Shown in pieces: positions 8,522 to 17,190 of a stretch of 57,208 bases of DNA. Source of the DNA: Acidobacteriota bacterium (lineage in GTDB: Bacteria; Acidobacteriota; Terriglobia; Terriglobales; Acidobacteriaceae). The stretch covers positions 1 to 57,208 of the forward strand of contig JARLGJ010000052.1 of assembly GCA_031296105.1 (NCBI GenBank), written 5' to 3'. A program made the position numbers and the translations under genes. The notes under the pieces were generated by a model, which saw only the letters and a list, made by a program, of their open reading frames with translations, made no database searches and had not been told where the DNA came from. Every line of letters starts with the position of its first letter. Within the stretch, counting starts at the first letter, position 1.

Positions 8522-11500
8522 GTGAGCATTCGCCGCTTAGGCGCGGGGAGTCGAGTGGAACGCTGGGCCGTGAGACAGAATGGCGTGCGCATTTGGACGC
8601 TGTGGCTGGGGCTGCTGGTGTGGGGAATTTGCTCCCCGGCGGCCAGGGGGCAGTCTGTCCCGGCGCAGGCCGCGCCGCTTGCCGCGGCGGCAAAATCCAC
8701 CGTGACCGCACAGAACGCGCCCGCCACGCAGTTGCCCGGGACGGGAACGATATCTGAAGAAGCGCTGCCGGGTGCGCGGGCTGTTGCCATGTTGGGCCGG
8801 ACGCTGGAGAGCGTGCGGGTAGTGACCACGCGCACCGATCAGGAGAACGCCGGCCTGCTGGCGCGCCTGCCGCTCAAGGCGGGCGGCGTGCTGGATCGCG
8901 AGTCGCTCCGCCTGGCCCTGCAGCGCCTGTTTGCCAGCGGACGCTTCGCCGCCGTGGAAGCCGAGGTCACCTTGCTCGACTCTGGACGCGTGGCGCTGGA
9001 ATTCCACACGCAGCCCTACTATTTCAATGGTGAAGTCACCGTCAGCGGGTTGCCCAGGAACGGTCCCAGCGACGTGCAGGCCATTCATGCCGGCCAGCTT
9101 GAGTTGGGAGTTTTGTTTTCCGAGGCCTCGTTGAAAGATTCCGAGGAGCGCATCGAACGGTTGCTGCGGGACAGCGGATACTTCCAGGCCAAGGTGACGG
9201 CACGCCAGACGCGGCACGCTGCCACGCAGCAGGTGGACGTCGAGTTCGTGATCCAGGCGGGCGCTCCGGCGAAGGTGGGCAAGTTCGCGGTGAGCGGCGA
9301 TGCCGGGATCAGCAACGCAGAAGCCGTGGCGCTGTGCCGCATGTCGCCGGGGCGGCGCGTGCGCGGCGATCTGTTGCAAAAGGCCGTGGCGCGCCTGCGC
9401 AAGCGCTATATCAGGCAGCGGCGTCTGCGCGCCCAGCTCACGGCGGGCGTGCCGGTGTTTCACGCGGAAAGTAATTCGGTGGATTACGTCATTGAGGTGA
9501 CGCGCGGACCGGTGGTGGACGTGCGCGCCGAAGGCTTCCCGCTGCGCAAGGGCCGTCTGCGGCGTCTGGTGCCCATCTTCGAGGAGCACGCGGTGGACGA
9601 GGATCTGCTCAACGAGGGGCGGCGCAAACTGCGCGACTACTTGCAGGGACAGGGTTACTTTGACGCCACGGTGCAGGTGCGGCAGAACGACGCCGCCAAT
9701 GGCGAGCAGTACATCGTGTATGCGATTCAGGCGGGCAGGCAGCGCCATCTGCGCGCCGTCGCGATTGACGGCAACCATCGCTTTGAATCCGCGACGCTGC
9801 GTGAGCGCATGTCCACCCAGGTAGCCAGCGCGCTGGTGCCCTACGGACACTACAGCCAGGCGTTGATCTCCAGCGACCTCGATTCGATCAAGAGCCTCTA
9901 TCTCAGCAACGGCTATCCGGATGTGAAGGTCGCCAGCGAGGTGCAGGACGACGGCGCCGAAGACATGAAGGTGCTGATCCACGTCAACGAGGGGCCGCTG
10001 GTGCTGGTTTCGAAGCTGGCGCTCCGCGGCGCGCAAAAGATCGGCGAAGAAGAGCTGCGCGGTCTCATCAACACGCGCGCGGGACAGCCCTTCAGCGAGG
10101 CCACCATCAACGACGACCGGGAAGCACTGTTGAATCATTACTTCAACCGCGGCTTTCCGCAGGTGCAACTGGAGACCACGGCGCAGTACTCCGACGCGGC
10201 GCACACGCAGATGGAAGTGGCGTACGAAATCAAGGAAGGGCCGCAGGAGTTCGTCAATCACGTGCTGATTTCCGGCGTGCAGTACACCAGGCCGCACATC
10301 GTCAATCGCGCGATAACGATCCACGATGGCGCACCGCTGAGCCAGGAGAAGATGCTGCGAACCCAGCGTAATCTGTACGACCTCGGCATCTTCAACGAGG
10401 TGCAGACCGCGGTGCAGAATCCCGACGGCGACGAGCCGCGCAAGGATCTCCTTTTCCAGATCAAGGAAGCACGGCGCTGGACGATTGAGTACGGTGGCGG
10501 CCTGGAAATTGCAACGGGATTGAACGTGTCCCAGGGCGGTTCGGCGCAGGGCGAAACCGGCGTGAGTCCGCGCGTGACCCTGAACGTGACGCGCATCAAC
10601 TTCCGCGGACGCGACCAGTCGCTGATCTTCCGCTCGCACTTCGGCAATCTGCAGAAGCGCGCCTCGCTCAGCTTTGAGCAGCCGCGCTGGTTCGACCTGC
10701 CCAACTGGAAGCTCACACTCACCGCGCTCTATGACAATACGCGCGACGTAAATACCTTCAGCAGTTCGCGGACGGAAGGTTCGGTGCAGTTGACCGAGAA
10801 GGCGACACACTCAACCGAACTCATCTACCGCTATGCCTATCGCCTGGTGAAGGTCGATCCCAACAGCTTCCCCGCGGGATTCAGTCCGGACCTGATTCCG
10901 ATTTACTCGCGCGCGGTGCGCGTGGGCATGCCGACTATTACTTACCTGCGCGATACGCGCGACGATCCGTTGAGTTCGACCAAAGGCACCTACACGACGT
11001 TCGATATCGGCGTGGCCTCGGGTTACTTTGGATCGGAGGCGAACTTTGGCCGCATCGTGGTGCAGCACGCCAGCTATCACAAGCTGCGCCGCGGATGGGT
11101 CTTCGCGCGCTCCACGCGCATTGGCGTGGAAATGCCATACGGAACGCCGTGCACGGATGTGTCGTCCACCAGCGGCGGCTGCCCTTCGGAGGTGCGGGCC
11201 ACCGGATATGTGCCGCTGCCGGAGCGTTTCTTCATGGGCGGCTCGAACTCGCATCGCGGTTTCGCCATTAACCAGGCCGGGCCGCGCGATCCCGACTCGG
11301 GCGCGCCGCTGGGCGGCGATGCGATGTTCCTGAACAATCTGGAACTGCGCCTGCCGCCGATGGTGCTGCCGTACGTGCGCGACAACCTCAGCTTCGTGCT
11401 CTTCCACGACATTGGCAACGACTTTTCTTCGGCCAACGAAATGTGGAAGAACCTGACGCGTATGAATCAAAAGAACCAGGCAAGCTGCCGCGACTTGAGC

Positions 11501-11728
11501 GCCACGGCCACCTGCGACTTCAGTTATATGTCGCAGGCGGTGGGAACCGGCGTACGCTATCACACGCCGATTGGGCCGGTGCGCGTGGACATGGGGTATA
11601 ACTTGAACCCGCCTTATTTCCCGGTGAAGGATCCTTGCGCCGACGTGACCTCGGGTTGCACGGCGGTGCCGCATATCGAGCGGGTGCGGCGCTTTAATTT
11701 CTTCTTCAGCATTGGGCAGACATTCTGA
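8522..11728 (+). CDS. Omp85/BamA-TamA family outer membrane protein with about seven POTRA domains
   Basis: A 1068-residue Omp85 protein that should insert or assemble proteins in the outer membrane. A signal peptide (WTLWLGLLVWGICSPAARG) is followed by a long periplasmic region in which I count seven POTRA-like units of 75-90 residues, each ending in a beta strand and an 'xxG' turn (for example VLIHVNEGP, VAYEIKEGP, LLFQIKEAR), and then a C-terminal 16-strand-type barrel. The conserved loop-6 signature appears as HRGF (Arg about 911), and the chain ends in Phe (SIGQTF), the outer-membrane sorting signal. E. coli BamA has five POTRAs and TamA three. Genes for a SurA-like chaperone (ATGA overlap) and TamB follow, so a TamA-like role is favoured over general BamA. 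Start GTG 8522; GTG 8570 is also possible. Confidence 0.88.
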   Translation: MSIRRLGAGSRVERWAVRQNGVRIWTLWLGLLVWGICSPAARGQSVPAQAAPLAAAAKSTVTAQNAPATQLPGTGTISEEALPGARAVAMLGRTLESVRVVTTRTDQENAGLLARLPLKAGGVLDRESLRLALQRLFASGRFAAVEAEVTLLDSGRVALEFHTQPYYFNGEVTVSGLPRNGPSDVQAIHAGQLELGVLFSEASLKDSEERIERLLRDSGYFQAKVTARQTRHAATQQVDVEFVIQAGAPAKVGKFAVSGDAGISNAEAVALCRMSPGRRVRGDLLQKAVARLRKRYIRQRRLRAQLTAGVPVFHAESNSVDYVIEVTRGPVVDVRAEGFPLRKGRLRRLVPIFEEHAVDEDLLNEGRRKLRDYLQGQGYFDATVQVRQNDAANGEQYIVYAIQAGRQRHLRAVAIDGNHRFESATLRERMSTQVASALVPYGHYSQALISSDLDSIKSLYLSNGYPDVKVASEVQDDGAEDMKVLIHVNEGPLVLVSKLALRGAQKIGEEELRGLINTRAGQPFSEATINDDREALLNHYFNRGFPQVQLETTAQYSDAAHTQMEVAYEIKEGPQEFVNHVLISGVQYTRPHIVNRAITIHDGAPLSQEKMLRTQRNLYDLGIFNEVQTAVQNPDGDEPRKDLLFQIKEARRWTIEYGGGLEIATGLNVSQGGSAQGETGVSPRVTLNVTRINFRGRDQSLIFRSHFGNLQKRASLSFEQPRWFDLPNWKLTLTALYDNTRDVNTFSSSRTEGSVQLTEKATHSTELIYRYAYRLVKVDPNSFPAGFSPDLIPIYSRAVRVGMPTITYLRDTRDDPLSSTKGTYTTFDIGVASGYFGSEANFGRIVVQHASYHKLRRGWVFARSTRIGVEMPYGTPCTDVSSTSGGCPSEVRATGYVPLPERFFMGGSNSHRGFAINQAGPRDPDSGAPLGGDAMFLNNLELRLPPMVLPYVRDNLSFVLFHDIGNDFSSANEMWKNLTRMNQKNQASCRDLSATATCDFSYMSQAVGTGVRYHTPIGPVRVDMGYNLNPPYFPVKDPCADVTSGCTAVPHIERVRRFNFFFSIGQTF

Positions 11729-12405
11729 TGACTGGCTTGAACAAATTCGCGTGCGCCGTGCTTCTGGGCTGCCTGGCCGTGGCGCCCGTGCACGCGCTGG
11801 CGCCGGCCGCGGGCGTGGTGGACCGCGTGATCGCCGTGGTGAACCGGCAGCCTGTGACGTGGAGCGACCTGGACGAGCGCATGCGCTTTGAAGCCCTGCA
11901 GAACCGCCGCCCGTTGTCGTCGCTGACCGGGGCAGACCGGCACTCGGCTTTTGAACACCTGGTACAGGCGCGTCTCCTGAGCGAACAGACGCAGGCGTTC
12001 ACCCCGGTGCGCAGTGAAGAAACGGCGGCGCAACTGGCGGAGCTTCGCGTGTCCTGGCAGATGGAGAAAGACGACGCCGGATGGAATGCCGTGCTGGCGA
12101 GCTATGGGTTGAGCGAGGATCGTCTGCGCGACTTGATGACATCGCAGTTGCAGGTGTTGCAATTCGTTGAGTTCCGCGTGCGCCCCATGGTTCGCGTGAG
12201 CCGCGACGAGGTGGAGGAATACTACACGCAGCGCCTGCTGCCGCAGTTGATCGCCCAGGGCGCGAAGCCGGAACCCCTGGAGACGGTCAATGGGCAGATT
12301 CGCCGCCTGCTGACGGAAAAGAAATTGAACGATGAGACGGACAAGTTTCTGACCAGCCTGCGCGCGCAGACCCCGGTCGAAATCTTGTGGGACGCGGTGA
12401 AGTAG
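11728..12405 (+). CDS. SurA-like periplasmic chaperone lacking a PPIase domain
   Basis: A 225-residue exported protein. After the signal peptide (ends about residue 23, HALA) comes the SurA N-terminal signature VVDRVIAVVNRQPVTWSDLDER, then helices and a C-terminal part (QIRRLLTEKKLNDETDKFL) that matches the SurA tail which packs back on the core. The parvulin prolyl isomerase domains that lie between these parts in E. coli SurA (428 residues) are absent, so it should be a chaperone only, as the SurA core is known to be. Its ATG overlaps the stop of the Omp85 gene, implying translational coupling, and TamB follows 24 bases later: a dedicated chaperone for this assembly machine is a reasonable inference. 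Confidence 0.85.
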   Translation: MTGLNKFACAVLLGCLAVAPVHALAPAAGVVDRVIAVVNRQPVTWSDLDERMRFEALQNRRPLSSLTGADRHSAFEHLVQARLLSEQTQAFTPVRSEETAAQLAELRVSWQMEKDDAGWNAVLASYGLSEDRLRDLMTSQLQVLQFVEFRVRPMVRVSRDEVEEYYTQRLLPQLIAQGAKPEPLETVNGQIRRLLTEKKLNDETDKFLTSLRAQTPVEILWDAVK

Positions 12406-12429
12406 GGCCGCAGTGACGGACAGGCAGCG

Positions 12430-15400
12430 ATGAGCGACGCGGAAAAGACGGAAGCACGGAAGCCAGTAGCGGCAAAGCCGCGGCGGCGCGCGCGCCTGGT
12501 GTGGGGAGCGTTGCTGCTTGCCTGCGCGGGTATCGTCTGCGGCGTCCTGTATTACGTCAACAGCGCGCAATTCCATGAGCGCGTGCGGCGGTTCATCGTG
12601 GCGCAGATGGAAGACGCCACGGGCACGCGCGTCGAGTTGCAGCATGTGGATTGGCATCTGCGCACGCTTGAGGTGGAGTTCGACGGACTCGTGTTACACG
12701 GGCGAGAGCCAGCGGCGCAGCCGCCTCTGCTGGCCGTAACGCGTGCACGGGGCGCGATGCGCTGGCTGTGGCGCGGACGCCGCGCCTGGTTGCGGCAATT
12801 GGAAATCGACGGGCCCGTGGCACACGTCATGGTGTTTCCCGATGGCACCACGAACCTGCCTGTGCCGAAGCATCCCAGCAATGCCGCCGAGCAGGTCTCG
12901 CAACTCATCCATCTCGCCATTGGCCAGGCCGTGGTGCGCGACGGAACGCTGCTGTGGAACGACCGCCGCATCCGCCTGGACGGCACGGCGGAGAAGGTTG
13001 CGCTCGACCTGCGCTGGAACCGCGCGGGCCGGAACTACGACGGCCAGTTGCAGATTGGCGCGGTGCGTGTGACTTTGCCGCAGACGCCGCCGCTGCAGGC
13101 CGGAGGCAGCGCTTCATTCCGCATCTATGAGAACCGCATTGAGGTGCCGCGTCTGCACCTGGAGACCAGCCGCACGCAATTGGATGCCGGTGTTGCCATC
13201 ACCCAGCTCAGCGCGCCGCGGGCGCAGTTTACGTACAAAGCCTCCGCCGACCTGGCGGAAGCCGGCGTCCTGCTGCGGCTGCCTGAGTTGAGCGGTCGCG
13301 GAGACCTTGGCGGGCAGGGAACCTTTGACTTCACCACGCAGAAGTTTGCTCTGGTGGGGCAGGCCAGAGGAACGAACGTGACCTGGTCGTCGCGGCAATT
13401 CCGCCTGGAGCGCGTCAACGGCGGCTTCTTCTATTCGCTGGATCAGAACCGCATCGTAGCCAACTCGATTTTCGCGGCGGTCATGGGCGGCACGGCGCAC
13501 GGCCGCATGGTGGTGGATCTGCACTCGGCCGCGGGGCAGATGGGCAGCATCGAACTGGAGACCACGGGCCTTGAGGCCGAGCAGGGGCTGAAGGCTTTTA
13601 CCACGTCCGATGTGCCGCTGAGCGCGCTGCGCCTCTCGGGCCGCGCCGCGGGGCCGGTGAACATTCGCTGGAAAGGCAGCCTGCTGCGCGCGCAACTGGA
13701 CGCGCGGCTGCATGTGACGCCGGTGGCGCGCACGGGGTTGCTGCCCGTTACCGCGGAGCTGGGCGCGAATGTGGAATTGGGTGAGCCGTCGGCGGAGATT
13801 ACTCTGGCCGAGGTGAGCACACCGCAGTCGCATCTTTCCGCGCACGGCACGCTGGCCATGCGCTCCAATTTGCAGGTGGACATGGCGACCGCCGACCTGC
13901 GCGAACTGGAGCCGATGGTGAACAACTGGCGCGGCAACCGCGCGCTGGATCTGCCCATCGAGTTTGCCGGCAGCGGACACTTCCGCGGCGAGGTGCTGGG
14001 GCGCCTGGGGCAGCCGCAGATCGCCGGCAATCTTGAGCTGCACAACTTCACCACGCACGTGCGCACGCACGAGCGTCGCGACGAGGGTGAACTGGCCGAG
14101 CGGGTCATCACCACGCAATGGGACGCGCTGAGCGGCGACGTGGAGTACTCCGCATCGCGCGAGGCTCTGCGCAACGGACGCCTGGCGCGCGGCAACGCGC
14201 GCATTGAACTCGATGTATCCGTGCCCCTGGTGAATGGCGAGTACGATGGCGCGCAGCCTTTTGCAGCGCACGTGCGCGTGCAGAACACGGATGCCGCCGA
14301 CTTGCAGGCGCTGGCCGGCAGCGACTATCCGATCTCCGGCACGGTGAACGGAGAGGTGCAGGTGGGCGGCACCGAGCAGCACCTGAACGGCAGCGGTCAC
14401 CTGATGCTGCATGACGGCGCGGCGTGGAAGCAGGCGGTACGCTCGGCCACGGCCGACGTGGCCTTCACCGAGAATCAGGCGCACCTGCGCAACATCCTGG
14501 TGAAGAGCGACATGATGCAGCTCTCCGGCGATGCGCACATGAACGTGGAGACGCGCGAGTTCGGCTTCAACCTGAAGGGCACCGAAGTCACTCTGGAGAA
14601 CCTGCACGCGATGCAGCACCCTCGTATGCGTGTCTCGGGTCAGGCCACGTTCGAAGCCAGCGGTTCGGGCACACCGGACGCGCCGGTGATCAACGGACGC
14701 ATTCTGGTGCGCAACCTGGCGCTGAACCGCGTGCCTTTGGGAGCGATGAACATTGTGGCCGTGACGCACGGGGCGCAGATGACGCTGACCGCGCGCTCGG
14801 AATTCCGCGGCGCCGAGGTCAAGCTCGACGGACAGGTTTATCTGCGCGACGAGATGCCGCTTAAAATTTCCGGCGACATCACCAGCAGCAACCTGAACCC
14901 CTGGTTGCAGACGGTTGTGCCGGTCAAGCTCGGCGCGCCCAGCGAACTTGCGCTGCACGTTGAAGCCTCGGGCGAGGCGCGCCATCCGCGCGACATTTCC
15001 GCCGAGGTTACGGCCAGCCGCTTGACCGCCGGCTACTCGGGCATAGGGCTCGTTAACGATGGTCCCATTCGCTTGCGGCTGGCGCAGCAGGTGCTCACCG
15101 TGGAGCAGTTCCGCGTGAGCGGCGAGCAGGGCGCCCGCTTTTTGCAGGTGCGCGGCAGGGTGGAGCTGGCGGGCAAGCGCGAGATCAACCTGCGCGCCAA
15201 CGGCAGCATCAACCTCAAGCTGCTGGAGACGGTCGATCCCGGACTGAGCGCAAGCGGCGTGGCGGATCTTGACGTGACTATGGATGGGACGGTGCCGAGG
15301 CCCTCGGCTCGCGGCCGCCTGCGGGTGCAGAGCGGCTCCCTTTCATACATCGATTTTCCCAACGGCCTCAGCGACGTCAACGGTTCGCTGGTGTTCAATG

Positions 15401-16473
15401 AAGACCGTTTGCAAATCCAGGAGCTGACGGCACACACCGGCGGCGGGTTGCTGAATTGCGGCGGTTTCCTCACCTTTTCGCGGCAGGGGCTGGGCTTCAA
15501 CCTGACGGCCAAGGCCAGCGGCATACGCATGCGTTATCCGGAAGGACTCAGCTCCACGGCCGACGCAGATCTGCAACTCACCGGTTCGCGTAACAGCGCG
15601 CTGCTCTCGGGCAACATCATGATTACGCGGCTGGGGGTGAATCCACAGTTCGATTTTGCGAATTACCTGGCGGCCGGAGTGCATGGCGCTCCGGCGCAGA
15701 AAATCGATTCACCGCTCAACGATATGCGCCTCGACGTGCACGTGCTGTCGTCGCCGGAGTTGCAGGTGCAAACCTCCCTGGCGCGGCTCAGCGGCAATGT
15801 GGATTTGCGTTTGCGCGGCACGGCGGCGCGGCCATCCATCCTGGGCCGGGTGAACCTTCTGGAAGGAATGCTGTACTTCAACGGCACCAAGTATCGCCTG
15901 GAGCGCGGCGATATTATGCTGAGCAACCCGGTGCGCATTGAGCCAACCCTGGACGTGGAACTCTCGGCGCGCGTGCGCGACTACGACATCACGCTGGGCT
16001 TCCATGGTCCTCTGAACCGGCTCACGCCAACGTACCGTTCCGATCCGCCTCTATCGAGCGCAGACATTATTTCGCTGATGGCCCTGGGCCGGACGGCGGA
16101 GGAAGCGGCGAATCCCGCCATGATGGGCTCGGCGCGTTATTCGCCGGATGTGAGTGAGAGTGCGTCTTCGGCCTTGGTGGGCCAGGCGCTGAGCGCCACG
16201 GTGGGCAGCCGCATGCAGAAGCTGTTCGGCGTCAGCCGCATCAAGATCGATCCCAATGTCAGCTCCTACGCCAACGCGGGACTGGCACGCGTTACCGTGG
16301 AGCAGCAGGTTTCCAATAACGTCACGCTTACCTACATCACAAGCCTGAACCAGTCGTCGCAGCAGATTTTGCAGTTCGAGTACAACATAAACAAGAACGT
16401 GACCATCGAGGCCGTGCGCGATCAGAACGGCATCGTCTCGGTGGACGTGCTGTTCCGCAAGCGAAAACGCTGA
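12430..16473 (+). CDS. tamB: Translocation and assembly module protein TamB (DUF490)
   Basis: A 1347-residue AsmA/TamB-family protein: an inner-membrane anchored, very long beta structure that spans the periplasm and, in current models, acts as a bridge for lipids and outer-membrane proteins. One N-terminal membrane segment (LVWGALLLACAGIVCGVLYY, about residues 23-42) precedes repetitive short beta strands. The conserved C-terminal TamB domain is clear: ILGRVNLLEGMLYFNGTKY, IEPTLDVELSARVRDYDI, then SADIISLMALGRTAEE and a terminal DVLFRKRKR. E. coli TamB has 1259 residues. It follows the Omp85 and SurA-like genes in one operon; this order and the C-terminal domain together make the call firm. 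Confidence 0.93.
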   Translation: MSDAEKTEARKPVAAKPRRRARLVWGALLLACAGIVCGVLYYVNSAQFHERVRRFIVAQMEDATGTRVELQHVDWHLRTLEVEFDGLVLHGREPAAQPPLLAVTRARGAMRWLWRGRRAWLRQLEIDGPVAHVMVFPDGTTNLPVPKHPSNAAEQVSQLIHLAIGQAVVRDGTLLWNDRRIRLDGTAEKVALDLRWNRAGRNYDGQLQIGAVRVTLPQTPPLQAGGSASFRIYENRIEVPRLHLETSRTQLDAGVAITQLSAPRAQFTYKASADLAEAGVLLRLPELSGRGDLGGQGTFDFTTQKFALVGQARGTNVTWSSRQFRLERVNGGFFYSLDQNRIVANSIFAAVMGGTAHGRMVVDLHSAAGQMGSIELETTGLEAEQGLKAFTTSDVPLSALRLSGRAAGPVNIRWKGSLLRAQLDARLHVTPVARTGLLPVTAELGANVELGEPSAEITLAEVSTPQSHLSAHGTLAMRSNLQVDMATADLRELEPMVNNWRGNRALDLPIEFAGSGHFRGEVLGRLGQPQIAGNLELHNFTTHVRTHERRDEGELAERVITTQWDALSGDVEYSASREALRNGRLARGNARIELDVSVPLVNGEYDGAQPFAAHVRVQNTDAADLQALAGSDYPISGTVNGEVQVGGTEQHLNGSGHLMLHDGAAWKQAVRSATADVAFTENQAHLRNILVKSDMMQLSGDAHMNVETREFGFNLKGTEVTLENLHAMQHPRMRVSGQATFEASGSGTPDAPVINGRILVRNLALNRVPLGAMNIVAVTHGAQMTLTARSEFRGAEVKLDGQVYLRDEMPLKISGDITSSNLNPWLQTVVPVKLGAPSELALHVEASGEARHPRDISAEVTASRLTAGYSGIGLVNDGPIRLRLAQQVLTVEQFRVSGEQGARFLQVRGRVELAGKREINLRANGSINLKLLETVDPGLSASGVADLDVTMDGTVPRPSARGRLRVQSGSLSYIDFPNGLSDVNGSLVFNEDRLQIQELTAHTGGGLLNCGGFLTFSRQGLGFNLTAKASGIRMRYPEGLSSTADADLQLTGSRNSALLSGNIMITRLGVNPQFDFANYLAAGVHGAPAQKIDSPLNDMRLDVHVLSSPELQVQTSLARLSGNVDLRLRGTAARPSILGRVNLLEGMLYFNGTKYRLERGDIMLSNPVRIEPTLDVELSARVRDYDITLGFHGPLNRLTPTYRSDPPLSSADIISLMALGRTAEEAANPAMMGSARYSPDVSESASSALVGQALSATVGSRMQKLFGVSRIKIDPNVSSYANAGLARVTVEQQVSNNVTLTYITSLNQSSQQILQFEYNINKNVTIEAVRDQNGIVSVDVLFRKRKR

Positions 16474-16490
16474 CCAACGATCGTAAACAC

Positions 16491-16517
16491 GAAAAGGACC
16501 GCGGCGGCGGCCCTCCC
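16491..16517. terminator. Imperfect hairpin between convergent genes
   Basis: GGACCGC, loop GGCG, GCGGCCC (one A-C mismatch), preceded by AAAA and followed by TCCCTTT. It lies between tamB and the convergent peroxiredoxin gene and could stop both transcripts; the T-run is poor on the plus strand. Confidence 0.45.
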
Positions 16518-16518
16518 T

Positions 16519-17049
16519 TTACTTCTTCTGCAACCCGGCCAGTGCCGCCAGAACCTGCGCGCTGTGTTCGTTGGGCTTCACGTCGTCAAAGACGCGCGCG
16601 ATGCGTCCGTCGGGAGCGATGAGGAACGTGTTGCGGCTGGCGTGGGTGAAGAAGGCGTGTGAGAGTGTGCCGTACTTCTCGGAGACTTCGTGTTTGGTGT
16701 CGGCCAGCAGGCGGAAGCTGAGGCCCTGCTTCACGCAGAACTGCTTGTGCGAGTTGACGTCATCCAGGCTCACTCCGAGGATGACCGTGTTCAGCTTCTC
16801 GTACTGCGCCAGGTCGCGCTGAAAGTTGTGCGCCTCCTGCGTGCAGCCGCTGGTGAAGTCCTTGGGGTAGAAGTACAGCACCACCCACTTGCCGCGGAAG
16901 TCGCTCAGATTGACCGTTTGGCCGTCCTGCGACGGCAGGGTAAACGCCGGGGCCTCGGTGCCTGCCTCGGGGTGGGCAGCCAACAGTGGCGTGGCCACGG
17001 CCAGCACGGCGGCAAAACAGAGCAGCATCAATAGTAGCTTGCGCGTCAC
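16519..17049 (-). CDS. Exported peroxiredoxin (AhpC/TSA, Bcp/PrxQ-like)
   Basis: A 176-residue thiol peroxidase that reduces hydrogen peroxide or organic peroxides. It starts at GTG 17049, preceded by AAGGAGA; the longer frame from 17079 has no such site. A hydrophobic signal sequence ([20 protein letters not shown]) indicates export to the periplasm, unlike cytoplasmic Bcp. The thioredoxin-fold peroxidase core follows: [26 protein letters not shown] with the peroxidatic Cys at 69. The resolving Cys five residues later in E. coli Bcp is replaced (CTQEAH), and the only other cysteine in the mature part is Cys105, so it is a 1-Cys or atypical 2-Cys enzyme. The reducing partner is not in the window. 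Confidence 0.87.
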   Translation of the reverse strand: MTRKLLLMLLCFAAVLAVATPLLAAHPEAGTEAPAFTLPSQDGQTVNLSDFRGKWVVLYFYPKDFTSGCTQEAHNFQRDLAQYEKLNTVILGVSLDDVNSHKQFCVKQGLSFRLLADTKHEVSEKYGTLSHAFFTHASRNTFLIAPDGRIARVFDDVKPNEHSAQVLAALAGLQKK

Positions 17050-17190
17050 AGTATTCTCCTTGGGACAAGTCGCATCCAATCATGTTAGATGCCGCGGTAT
17101 CCCTTTGGGTTCCTGTCGCCCCCTTTTTAACCGGAGGCGCGGCATGAGAGGATAGAGCCTGTCATCGCCGATTCCGTTTGAGAGGTTCCC

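Noticed and set aside
8537..10810. 757-codon minus-strand open frame opposite the Omp85 gene
   Set aside because: The product is rich in His, Arg, Gln and Val in a pattern expected from the antisense of GC-rich coding DNA, has no domain, and the plus-strand protein is certain.
13114..14985. 623-codon minus-strand open frame opposite tamB
   Set aside because: Same antisense signature; TamB on the plus strand explains the lack of stops.
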